Assembly: GCA_035772735.1 (NCBI GenBank)
Contig: JASDFA010000027.1
Location: forward strand, 35,074,001 to 35,138,000
Direction: 5' to 3'
From: Datura wrightii
Lineage: Eukaryota; Streptophyta; Magnoliopsida; Solanales; Solanaceae
DNA length: 64,000 bases
The position numbers and the translations under genes are program-made. The notes under the pieces were generated by a model, which was given only the letters and a program-made list of their open reading frames with translations, was not told the origin of the DNA and did not search any database. This document shows, in pieces, positions 10,354 to 20,291 of this stretch. Numbering within the stretch: position 1 is the first letter of the stretch; the number at the start of each line of letters is the position of its first letter.

Positions 10354-11787
10354 TGATAACGGGCAAAAATATATGCCCGAGATACTCTTTATTACTTCAA
10401 TTAGTCTTGTTTATCTAAGTTATTGTATACATTTTCATGTAATTTTATATAATGTGGAGATATGTGCTAACCAACATGATTAGCCTTTGTTTTGTAGGTT
10501 TTGATGATGTTTGAGTAACTAATCCATGAGTTGGTGAAGTAGAAGCTTGGAAACGGAATTAACACGCGAACGTCGGCAAGGAAGAGGCACAAAACAGCCC
10601 ACCGGCGCGTCGACAAGGTGCCACGGCAGGCAGGCCGCTCAAAACAGCCCACCTGCGCGTTGGCAACGTGCCACGGCAGGTGGACTCCGCGACCATGGGG
10701 CTACAACGCGCTGCCCAGGCAGCGTGACACGTTGCCAACGCGACAAGGTGCTGCCTGGGCCGATTTCGGGTGATTTTCCAGAGAGCCTCCGCGTTCGTAG
10801 CGTGTCACGGAGGCCGTGCTCCGCGATGCACTCCGTGACACGTTGCTTGTTAATCCGGGAAAGATTCCTACTAATATAAATAGCACACTTAGGTTTATTT
10901 TTCACAATTCAGACTTGGTGGAGCAAGGACGTGGGTTAGGAGCAGTTGAGGGACGAAAAAGCTAAGGGTTTTTCTCTCTTTCTTTCTTCTTTCAATCAAT
11001 TGTACGTATGATTTACACTCATTTGAGGATGATCAATCCACAAATGAGTGGCTAATTCTCTTCCTTGCTAAGGTTTTGAACATGTGTATTGAATTTTGAT
11101 TGTGAATTATATGGTTTTTCATCTTCTTCTTTCATGTTGTTCTATTAATTCTTGTTCTTACTGCATTAGTGTGTGGCCAACATTAATGTACATCTAAAAA
11201 GTCCAATTTCACTCGAGAGAGCAAGAAATTGGAAAGTTGTGAATTAATAGGGTATTGTTCTTAACTTGATTTGGGAAAATTGGGTTTTGATGTGCTTTCC
11301 TGATAGAAATATACTTGAAAGCCGTATTAGTCAATTTAGGAACCGGAATTGTATTGCTAGGTCATAAATTGCATTTGATCACAGAAATGTAGACGAATGG
11401 TTTATGATTCTAAAGTGAGATTAAATACGAGAGTTTTAATCTCTAGGCTAATGTTCTTGGCTAGCAACATGAAGAGAAGAATAACCGAATTATGATTACT
11501 ATCGAATTCATTACTTGTTCTTAACCTTGGCATGCTCTTATCCATAGTTTCAATTCAAGTAAATATTTGTTAATAGTTTTAGTATATAGTTTATAAACAA
11601 AATTATTTAACTTTTGGTTACATTGTTGTCAACATAATTAGAAGTAAACTAGAATATAGTATACTTAAGCAATTTTACCTATCCAGAGTCTCCTTGGATC
11701 GATACTTGGCTTACTTAGCCACTTTATTACTTGTTTGACCACGTGCACTTGCGTGTCGGTTTTTAACCCCTACCAAAGGACCGAGCA
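10354..11787 (+). repeat. 5' LTR of element B
   Basis: 1434 bp. The terminal inverted repeat CGGGCA/TGCCCG lies within the first 32 bases. GC-rich U3 modules occupy about 10556-10842, TATAAATA is at 10875-10882, and the R-U5 part is shared with element A. The ORFs in both strands of the GC-rich part are fortuitous: they follow the inverted repeats and recur unchanged in the other LTR. Confidence 0.92.
10649..10882 (+). promoter_or_regulatory. LTR promoter of B: hairpin modules and TATA box
   Basis: Perfect inverted repeats: 10649-10656 with 10676-10683 (CCACCTGC/GCAGGTGG), 10713-10723 with 10750-10760 (GCCCAGGCAGC and its complement), and 10801-10812 with 10831-10842 (CGTGTCACGGAG and its complement). 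Loops contain GCGTTGGCAACGTGCCACG or close variants. TATAAATA follows at 10875. The 3' LTR has the same set 4552 bp further on. Confidence 0.6.
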
Positions 11788-11793
11788 AGTTTT

Positions 11794-11811
11794 TGGCGTC
11801 GTTGCCGGGGA
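11794..11811 (+). other. Primer-binding site of element B (tRNA-Asp)
   Basis: TGGCGTCGTTGCCGGGGA lies six bases after the 5' LTR. From known plant tRNA-Asp 3' ends, the expected site is TGGCGCCGTTGCCGGGGA, so there is one mismatch. This is where minus-strand DNA synthesis starts. Confidence 0.85.
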
Positions 11812-11961
11812 GACTTGGCAATTGGTGAAATTGTTTTAAGTATAAATTTACTGTATTTTTGTTTTATTTTCTTAAGTGTTGACAACTTGGTCTACTGTTT
11901 GTTTTAATTCTTCTTTATTTTATTTTATTTTTTTTCTGCTTGTTCGTGTACCCTTATTGAC

Positions 11962-12909
11962 ATGACATCGTGGAATATAAATGGTTTTAATGGTGGATAC
12001 TCATATTTTAGTGAATCTTGTCTGAACTGTGGAGGACCCCACTTGTGGCAAAACTGTAATACGTGCAATATATGTGGGTGTCAATATGGCCATTGGGGTG
12101 ATTGTCCAAAGGCATATTCCCCTCCCCCAAGCCCCTACTATGATCCTTTTGTTGTTTTTGCTGAATATAGGCATGCTGAAAATGAGGACTTGGGATGCCA
12201 AGCTCGAATAGAAGACATGTTGAAACAACTCTTGGAGCAATCAGAAGCAATGAAGGAGGCGATGGCAGTATTGAGAAATCAGCAAGAAGAGAATGCAGAG
12301 GCTCTAGAAAGGATGACCATCAAATTCACGGAGATGATCGCTGAAGCTGAAGCGTGTGATAAATCACAGACAACAGTTTTAGCCGATATTCAAGAGGAAC
12401 TACAAGAGGACGACAAGGGTGAATTTTTGGATGAAGCCCAATAATTCGAATCTCTTGAGTGTCCCCGTGATGGGCTCACACTTATGGAAAATCCATTCTT
12501 GGAAGAAGAGTTAGTGTATCCCCCAGTCGACTTTAATGGTGAGATAGATGTCGATGTCGAGAAGGTATATACAAGTAAGGAGGTCAAGCAAAATGCAGTT
12601 TCAGAGTTGAGGTGTATTGGACCACACTCTACGCATTTTTCAACATTAAATTTGGTTGACAACATAGAAATAGAGTCTTCCAAGTTTGTAGAGAAATGTC
12701 TAGAGGAGGACCAAGCACCATATATTTTGAAATTTGCTAACTCAGAAAGACAAAATGACTTCGCTTACTTAAGGACCAATAAATGCAAAAGGCAACATCT
12801 ACTGTTTGGTCCTTACAATTTTCCACCACCACCCCTGGAGCATAAGAGGAAATTAGAGAAGAAATTAGGGGTGAGATTCATATCCTCAAGGTGGAGGAAA
12901 AAGTGGTGA
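11962..12909 (+). CDS. Gag-like zinc-knuckle and coiled-coil protein of element B (one internal stop)
   Basis: Only protein of element B. ATG 11962 is the first good start after the PBS. Residues 15-48 are Cys/His-rich: CLNCGGPHLWQNC is a CCHC knuckle, and CNICGCQYGHWGDC is a second, irregular one. A Pro-rich patch (SPPPSPYYDPF) follows, then an amphipathic, coiled-coil-like helix (about residues 75-135). One TAA (12442-12444) interrupts; the same frame then runs to TGA 12907-12909 with an acidic middle and a basic end (HKRKLEKKLG, RWRKKW). No capsid domain, protease or RT is recognisable. Given the young LTRs, the TAA is either a recent mutation or a tolerated stop. RNA binding is inferred. 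Confidence 0.7.
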
Positions 12910-12916
12910 AACTTGG

Positions 12917-12966
12917 TACGTCGTGCCGCGACGTAAAATTAGGCGCTGCTTGGGAGGCAACCCAAG
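12917..12966 (+). other. Stop-proximal paired-hairpin motif, copy B
   Basis: Begins 7 nt after the ORF stop. The first stem is TACGTCG/CGACGTA around TGCCG; the second is CTTGGG/CCCAAG around AGGCAA (12949-12966). The second stem differs from copy A at two pairs, and both remain paired. The spacing of the two hairpins is the same as in A. Confidence 0.8.
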
Positions 12967-14868
12967 GGTACCATGGGTACCATTTTAATTTCTTGCATTT
13001 ATGTTTATTTTATTTATTTTTCATCTTGTGTTGTTTTGGTGGAAAGTTAAGCACAGATGGAGGGGAAGTCTGAGTACCCGTGGAGGAGGAAGCTAACAAG
13101 CATGGAAAAGAAAAAGTGTGGGGTCGAACACCCACTTGTCCATAGTTGAAGAAAACCATGCTGTCAGCTAGGCCTAAATGCCTCAGGGAGTATTTCTCAC
13201 CCTTTGTAACCTTTAGTTTGATGCTATGCGGACATAGCATGATTTAAGTGTGGGGTGAGGGAAATTTCTAGGAAATTTCAAAATTTCTGTGCTTAATGAT
13301 TTTTGGTGAATGTAATGCTTGTACAAAAGTTGGTGAGAAATTTGAAAATTTTTTGTGAATTAAGCTTGACTTCATCACCCGTTGGTTTTTCTTTTCGGTT
13401 CTTTTCTGACGGGGGGTATTTGAACCGAAGAATAAAAATTTTTTTTTCTTTTTTCTTTTCTTTTTTCTTTCTTTCCTTGGTCTGTATATAAAGTTTTTTT
13501 AGTCATAGCTAGGGACTGTTTCCGACGATGGATGGATGACGACCGTCTTGAGGAAAATTAGTCGATAGGTTTTGGGTTTTGAAACCATAACTAATTGGTG
13601 CTGGATGTTCTTGTTATGTGCTATACATGGTTGTAAGATGCAAGTATGTTCAGTGTGAAGCATGCAAGTGTATAACTCTGTTTGAGACACTTAGGCTCTT
13701 GAATTTGACTCAATATGATGGAAGCTTAATTCTGAATTCTTGTGATTAGCTGAGTAAGAGTCTACTGATTGTGTCTTGATTTGAGCATGTGCCATGAGTG
13801 TAAGGTTTTTGAGTATTCCGTGTTATTGTGGATTGTCTAGAACTTGCCTGGTGTGTATATAAAACGAAATGAAGGATGTGAATTGTAGGAGATGATTTAG
13901 GCATTTCTTTGAATGAACCAACTTTTTATCCCTCATTATACCTACCTTGAAAAATTAATCCTAGTTAACCCCATTGAGCCTTGAGCCTATTCTTTGACAG
14001 CTGCAACATAAGCTTAATCCTTTTTCTTTCATTAGCCTTGAAATTGAACCAAAACTCCGAAGCGCTTAAAGGAAAAATCCGAAAGGGTAAAGGAGTGAGA
14101 AGAATGGAAAAGAAGGAAAAATAGCAAGTTGTAAATAGTTGAGAAAAGGAAAAAGGTGCATTTGTGTGAAAATGGTTGGTTATTAGTAGGGAGTAAGAAA
14201 AGGAATGAATGAAACATATTGCTTAAGTACTCCTTACTAATAAGCTAAAAGTGTCGAAAGAAATGGGGGAACAAAAGAGGAAAAAGAAAACTAAAAGGAG
14301 AAAAAAGGTGAAGTGAGGGAAGGGAAGTTTGTAATGAAGGCGTGATGTATTAAAAGCGCTTAGGAAAGATAGTCACTATTACTGATCATAATAGTACCTA
14401 CCCGCACCTGAGTTACATTACAACCTAAAAATTCCTACTTGATCTTACATTCACACATCCTTATATTAGTGGAATAAAACACTAAGGGCAAGCTTATGGG
14501 TCATTACATAATGCATGTGAATTCTTTGTGAGAGTGAGCGTAATTCTATTCATGTACCCACACATGTTGTGATGTAAAAAATTGTTTTTGCGTGTGATTA
14601 GGTAACTCTCTTTCCGTGAGGGGCACATGTTGAAAGAAGGATATATTTCATGTGGGATTTCTTAATCAGATGATTTGCATGAGTTTGCTAAAATTGAGAG
14701 TCGATTCTTGAGGTTAAGAAGTCTTAACATGGTTGTACTTCATTTCAATGATCAAATCAGGCATGCTCTATTTTTAGCTTGTATCTTACGTAATCATTAT
14801 AGCCGTAACCTGAATTATCTTGCTAAATTAGTTATGTAGAAGTCTCCATTTGCATGATATGTAAAAGG
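12967..14868 (+). other. 3' noncoding region of element B
   Basis: No gene. A perfect 8-bp hairpin with a CGGA tetraloop (13221-13240) is followed by GATTTAAGTGTGGGGTGAGG. A GATGGATGGATGACGACCGT block near 13527 is shared with A (about 5048). A purine-rich tract covers about 14066-14340. AAGGGCAAGCTTATGGG is at 14484-14500 and GTGAGGGGCACATG at 14616-14629. Short ORFs here lack any family signature. Confidence 0.7.
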
Positions 14869-14905
14869 TTGTTCTAGGACGAACAAGGCTTTAAGTGTGG
14901 GGTTG
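14869..14905 (+). other. Tetraloop hairpin plus polypurine tract of element B
   Basis: TTGTTCT-AGGA-CGAACAA (14869-14886; the closing pair next to the loop is lost relative to A) followed by TTTAAGTGTGGGGTTG, directly abutting the 3' LTR. This is the plus-strand priming site by position. Confidence 0.75.
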
Positions 14906-16339
14906 TGATAACGGGCAAAAATATATTCCCGAGATACTCTTTATTACTTCAATTAGTCTTGTTTATCTAAGTTATTGTATACATTTTCATGTAATTTTAT
15001 ATAATGTGGAGATATGTGCTAACCAACATGATTAGCCTTTGTTTTGTAGATTTTGATGATGTTTGAGTAACTAATCCATGAGTTGGTGAAGTAGAAGCTT
15101 GGAAACGGAATTAACACGCGAACGTCGGCAAGGAAGAGGCACAAAACAGCCCACCGGCGCGTCGACAAGGTGCCACGGTAGGCAGGCCGCTCAAAACAGC
15201 CCACCTGCACGTTGGCAACGTGCCACGGCAGGTGGACTCCGCGACCATGGGGCTACAACGCGCTGCCCAGGCAGCGTGACACGTTGCCAACGCGACAAGG
15301 TGCTGCCTGGGCCGATTTCGGGTGATTTTCCAGAGAGCCTCCGCGTTCGTAGCGTGTCACGGAGGTCGTGCTCCATGATGCACTCCGTGACACGTTGCTT
15401 GTTAATCCGGGAAAGATTCCTACTAATATAAATAGCACACTTAGGTTTATTTTTCACAATTCAGACTTGGTGGAGCAAGGACGTGGGTTAGGAGCAGTTG
15501 AGGGACGAAAAAGCTAAGGGTTTTTCTCTCTTTCTTTCTTCTTTCAATCAATTGTACGTATGATTTACACTCATTTGAGGATGATCAATCCACAAATGAG
15601 TGGCTAATTCTCTTCCTTGCTAAGGTTTTGAACATGTGTATTGAATTTTGATTGTGAATTATATGGTTTTTCATCTTCTTCTTTCATGTTGTTCTATTAA
15701 TTCTTGTTCTTACTGCATTAGTGTGTGGCCAACATTAATGTACATCTAAAAAGTCCAATTTCACTCGAGAGAGCAAGAAATTGGAAAGTTGTGAATTAAT
15801 AGGGTATTGTTCTTAACTTGATTTGGGAAAATTGGGTTTTGATGTGCTTTCCTGATAGAAATATACTTGAAAGCCGTATTAGTCAATTTAGGAACCGGAA
15901 TTGTATTGCTAGGTCATAAATTGCATTTGATCACAGAAATGTAGACGAATGGTTTATGATTCTAAAGTGAGATTAAATACGAGAGTTTTAATCTCTAGGC
16001 TAATGTTCTTGGCTAGCAACATGAAGAGAAGAATAACCGAATTATGATTACTATCGAATTCATTACTTGTTCTTAACCTTGGCATGCTCTTATCCATAGT
16101 TTCAATTCAAGTAAATATTTGTTAATAGTTTTAGTATATAGTTTATAAACAAAATTATTTAACTTTTGGTTACATTGTTGTCAACATAATTAGATGTAAA
16201 CTAGAATATAGTATACTTAAGCAATTTTACTTATCCAGAGTCTCCTTGGATCGATACTTGGCTTACTTAGCCACTTTATTACTTGTTTGACCACGTGCAC
16301 TTGCGTGTCGGTTTTTAACCCCTACCAAAGGACCGAGCA
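14906..16339 (+). repeat. 3' LTR of element B
   Basis: 1434 bp, the same length as the 5' LTR. By eye I count about nine differences, several of them C/T or G/A. TATAAATA lies at 15427-15434. It ends GACCGAGCA at the GATAT target duplication (16340-16344). Confidence 0.92.
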
Positions 16340-16344
16340 GATAT

Positions 16345-18513
16345 GCAGAAAATAGAAGCAGTAAAAACATGGCCAAGACTTACCACTCCGATCGAAGTCC
16401 GCAGTTTTCTAGGATTAGCAGGGTACTATAGAAGATTTGTTGAGGGATTCTCCACCATAGCGGCACCTCTGACTAAGCTGACGCAAAGAGCAGTAAAGTT
16501 TCAGTGGACGGAGGCATGTGAGCAGAGTTTCCAGGAATTGAAAGACAGATTGACCTCCGCCCCAGTATTAGCATTGCCAGAAGGTATAGAGGGTTATGCA
16601 GTTTATTGTGACACTTAGGGTATTGGGTTAGGATGTGTGTTGATGCAGCATGGTAAAGTAAATGCTTATGCTTCCATACAGCTGAGGAAACACAAAAAGA
16701 ATTATCCTACCCACGACCTGGAACTAGCCGCAGTGATCCACGCTCTAAAGATATGGAGACATTACTTGTATGGCATCCATGTGGATATTTTCACTAATCA
16801 TAAGAGCATACAATATATCTTCACTCAGAGGGAGTTGAATTTGCGGCAGCCCCTTTGGTTGGAATTGCTGAAAGATTAAGATGTAAGTATTCTATATCAC
16901 CCAGGAAGAGCCAACGTAGTAGCAGATGCCCTCAGCCGCAAATCTATGGGAAGTTTGGTGTACTTGTAGCCCGAGCAGTGGGAGTTGGCCAGGGAAATAC
17001 ATCAGTTAGCCAGTTTAGCCATTCGTGTAGCAGAAACAGAGGACAACAGAGTGGTAATCCAGAACACCGCAGTGTCGTCATTAATTGTGGAGGTAAAGGA
17101 ATGGAAGTATGAAAATCCTGACTTAGTTCAGCTTAAAGACAGAATTCAGCAAGGAAAAGTGCCAGATTTTTAGGTAACTGAGGATGAAATGTTGCTATGT
17201 AAAGGCCACCTTTGTGTTCCAGATATTTTAGGGCTTCGCCAGTAGATTATGAGTGAGGTACATTACGCCCGCTATTCTCTCTATCCAGGTGCGACGAAAA
17301 TGTACCACGATATTAAAGAAATCTACTAGTGGCCAGGTATGAAGAGGGAAATAGCAGAATTCGTAGCCTAGTGTCCTAACTGCCAGCAAGTAAAAGCGGA
17401 ACACCAGAAACTAGGCGGATCGACTCAAGACATAGTTGTGCCTCTTTGGAAGTGGGAAGCAGTAAATATGGATTTTGTAGCAGGATTACCCCATACCAGA
17501 CATAGAAAATGACTCAATTTGGGTAATTGTTGACAGACTGACAAAATTAGCCCATTTTCTGCCAGTAAGGGCTACTTTCTCTGCCGAATATTATGTTGAG
17601 TTGTATATTAGAGAAATAGTCAGACTGCACGGTGTTCTAGTATCCATTATCTCTAACAGAGGGGCGCAATTTACAGCTAGATTTTGGCAATCATTTCAGA
17701 GAGGCCTAGGAACACAGATTAACCTGAGCACAACATTCCACCCTCAGACAAAATGGGCAGGCCAAACGTACTATTCAGACGCTCGAGGATATGTTACGAC
17801 TGTGTGTATTGGACTTTGGAGGTAGTTGGGATGAGCACCTACCACTTATTTAGTTTGCTTATAACAATAGCTATCACTCAGCTATCCAGATGGCGCCCTA
17901 TGAGGCTTTGTATGGGCATAAATGCAGATCGCCAGTTGACTGGTTTGAAGTAGGAGAGTCGGCGCTGATTGGGCCGGATATTATTCATCAGTCAGAGGAA
18001 AAGGTAAAGCTTATCAGAGAACGCCTACTAACTGCTCAAAGCCGCCACAAATCGTATGCTGATGTGCGGCGTAGAAACCTAGAATTTAATGTGAATGACT
18101 GGGTGTTTCTGAAAGTTTCTCCAATGAAAGGGGTGATGAGATTCAGCAAGAAAGGTAAGCTCAGCCCGAGATTTGTTGGGCCTTATCAGGTTCATCAAAG
18201 AATAGGCCAAATAGCATACGAGTTGAACTTACCTCAAGAATTAGAGTTTGTTCATCCAGTTTTCCACGTGTCTATGCTGAGGAAGTATATAGGAGACCCC
18301 TCCAGAGTTGTTCCAGTTCAGGATGTCCAGGTTACGGAAGAGCTGGCTTATGATGAGGTTCCAGTAGCCATACTAGACAGGCAGATCCGTAGATTAAGAA
18401 CTAAAGATATTGCTTCTGTCAAAGTGTTATGGCATAACAGGAACCGAGAGGAGATGACTTGGGAAGCAGAGGAAGATATGAAAGTCAGATATCCTCAACT
18501 GTTCCAAACATAG
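16345..18513 (+). pseudogene. RNase H, integrase and chromodomain-like tail of chromovirus C
   Basis: Continuation of C's pol after element B. The RT connection (FLGLAGYYRRFVEGFS) is followed by RNase H (EGYAVYCD, then NYPTHDLELAAVIHALKIWR). The integrase HHCC region ends in CPNCQQVKAEHQ. The catalytic core starts at MDFVAGLP, but the second catalytic Asp reads Asn (IISNRGAQFTARFW), and the Glu region is frame-disrupted after HPQTK. The C-terminus is cleaner (APYEALYGHKCRSPVDWFEV to the stop at about 18513) and ends in a chromodomain-like segment (VLWHNRNREEMTWEAEEDM). Stops at 16616, 16876 and 17171 and later frameshifts make it non-functional. Confidence 0.88.
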
Positions 18514-18758
18514 TCAGCCAGAGGTACGTATGATTGTTTTTTTATGAATTGCCTTATATTATGTGAATAAATGAAATAGCTGGCTTTTGTGATGAATACT
18601 AGTGCTGTGTGGAGTACCTGTATTGGACTTTTCTGCGTTTCAGGATTTTTGAGATAGTCCATATTACAGGGGAGACTCTTGCCGAAATTTTTCTAGAATA
18701 AGTCAAGTAAGTTGAAATTCTTGTAAATAGAAGTTTACATTCGAGGACGGATGTTCTT
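18514..18758 (+). other. Spacer between chromovirus C pol and polypurine tract
   Basis: Short noncoding segment ending in ATTCGAGGACGGATGTTC, a string typical of the region just before the polypurine tract of Del-type elements. No gene. Confidence 0.6.
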
Positions 18759-18770
18759 AAGGGGGGAGGA
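18759..18770 (+). other. Polypurine tract of chromovirus C
   Basis: AAGGGGGGAGGA directly before the LTR start TGTTACACCCC. This is the priming site for plus-strand DNA. Confidence 0.85.
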
Positions 18771-18948
18771 TGTTACACCCCATAAATTCTTGACATTTAA
18801 ATGGCCTATTCGCATGTTGATTAAGAGTTTTAGAATGTCATACATGCTACAAAATGGCCCGGGAAAAGACTGCACGAGCACCACGTCGAACCATCGCAAG
18901 AGAAAGCTGGGTAGACCCCCTCTGCGATGGCCAACGTGTAACGAAGGG

Positions 18949-19006
18949 CTCACCTCCATGATGGCCAACGTGCCACGGAGGTGAGGTTTAGCCTCAAGTA
19001 TATAAA
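18949..19006 (+). promoter_or_regulatory. LTR promoter of C: hairpin module and TATA box
   Basis: Arms CTCACCTCC (18949-18957) and GGAGGTGAG (18977-18985) surround a 19-nt loop, ATGATGGCCAACGTGCCAC. TATATAAA starts at 18999. The loop core GGCCAACGTGCCAC resembles the loop of the B module at 10657-10675, although C is a chromovirus and B is Athila-like. Confidence 0.5.
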
Positions 19007-20219
19007 CCCCTCAACTTCGGTTTTGTCTCATTTTAATTCATAATTTCCAGAGAGTAACTAGAAAATAGAGGGAACGAGGGATTTCTTTGAAATTCCATCC
19101 GTTTATGCTATTAAACACAGTCCAAACTCGAATTAATCTTGGGTAGTGAAGTATTAAGCTGCCGGGAGCATTCCTGCGGAGTTAGTTTCATGAAATTCGG
19201 TCCGCGAATTATCGTCCTATCGAGCTAAGGTAAGTGGAATTGCTCCAAATTAGTGTCAATATACTCCTAACCCTAAAGTGAGTATTTCTCCCTTCTGGAC
19301 TTCCGAGAAATAGCGAGTTTTCGACTGTTTTTCGATAAGTCAAAGTTTGGGCTACATATATTCAAAGTAGTATTTTCTTCAAGAATATTGATGAGTTTAG
19401 TTCTAATTGCTATGAATGTGAATATAGTTGGAAGAAATAGCTGAATATTGGTCGAGTTACGCCAGTTAGCCGGAAAGCCGACAACTAAGGTATGTAAAGC
19501 TAGTTTCTTCGGCAAGTTAGCAATTCTAGCATAGTAAAATAGAATAAATTCCAGAAGGAAGTTCCAGAAGTCGATTATTAAGTATCTATGTATTGTTATG
19601 CCATATTCAGAATAAAAGTCAGTAAATCAGTATTAAGTAGTGAGATATTATTTCAGACTCAGTACCAGATTCAGTTTAATCCAGCCAAAGAATCAGAATA
19701 GAATATCAAAGAATGAACAGTATGATCAGATTTATTATACACGTTATATGTGATTATTGTTGTTTGTTGAGACTTGTTTGTGATATGTGGGCACCCTTAG
19801 AGCTTCCCTGCCGCCCCAGTGTTAATAGTTGTGCTGACTCGCCCGCCAAAGGGTGAGGATTCGTCACTCCAAGGAGTGGCATGCCGTCCGTAATAGGACG
19901 AAGATGGGATGAAGTATTCCCCATATCAGGATGATCAGCATTACAATATACCCTGTTGAGCGCTTGCGTCCAGGGCACAGATTACAGATTAGAGATACAG
20001 ATTTCAGATTACAGTTACAGGAGTCCTCCGAACTCAGATATAGTTATAGTCAGGGGCCCAGAGAGCCCAAGTTGCATACCCAGGGGGCCGGCAAGGTGCT
20101 CGTAGTTATTAGGTGAGTGGAGTGAATTTATTTTTGGATGGTTTGACCTGGGCAGGGGTATATAGATTGCATGTTTATTGGCACCTTCCGGCTTATGGGG
20201 GCTGGTATAGGTTCTTGTA

Positions 20220-20221
<2 letters not shown>

Positions 20222-20283
<62 letters not shown>
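20222..20283. repeat. (TA)n microsatellite in the C LTR
   Basis: About 60 bp of uninterrupted AT dinucleotides. The corresponding place in LTR copy D has no such run, so the expansion is specific to this copy. Confidence 0.95.

Positions 20284-20291
<8 letters not shown>

Larger units (their letters stand above)
10354..16339 (+). mobile_element. Element B: complete young non-autonomous LTR element with a gag-like ORF
   Basis: Complete 5986-bp element: 5' LTR, PBS, one ORF region, noncoding DNA, polypurine tract and 3' LTR. Both LTRs are 1434 bp, begin TGATAACGGG, end GACCGAGCA, and differ at about nine positions by eye. A perfect 5-bp target duplication GATAT flanks it (10349-10353 and 16340-16344) inside C's pol. 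It encodes no protease, RT or integrase, so it must use proteins in trans. R-U5 and the 3' noncoding blocks match element A, a likely relative. It fits the class of short elements described as TR-GAG or LARD-like; the exact class is inference. Confidence 0.9.

Noticed and set aside
10547..10905. ORFs on both strands in the GC-rich LTR part, repeated at 15099-15457
   Set aside because: They follow the self-complementary U3 modules and are present in both LTRs; no codon-use signal or domain.
11794..11811. tRNA-Asp-like sequence as a tRNA gene
   Set aside because: Only the 18 bases complementary to a tRNA 3' end are present, in the position of a primer-binding site.
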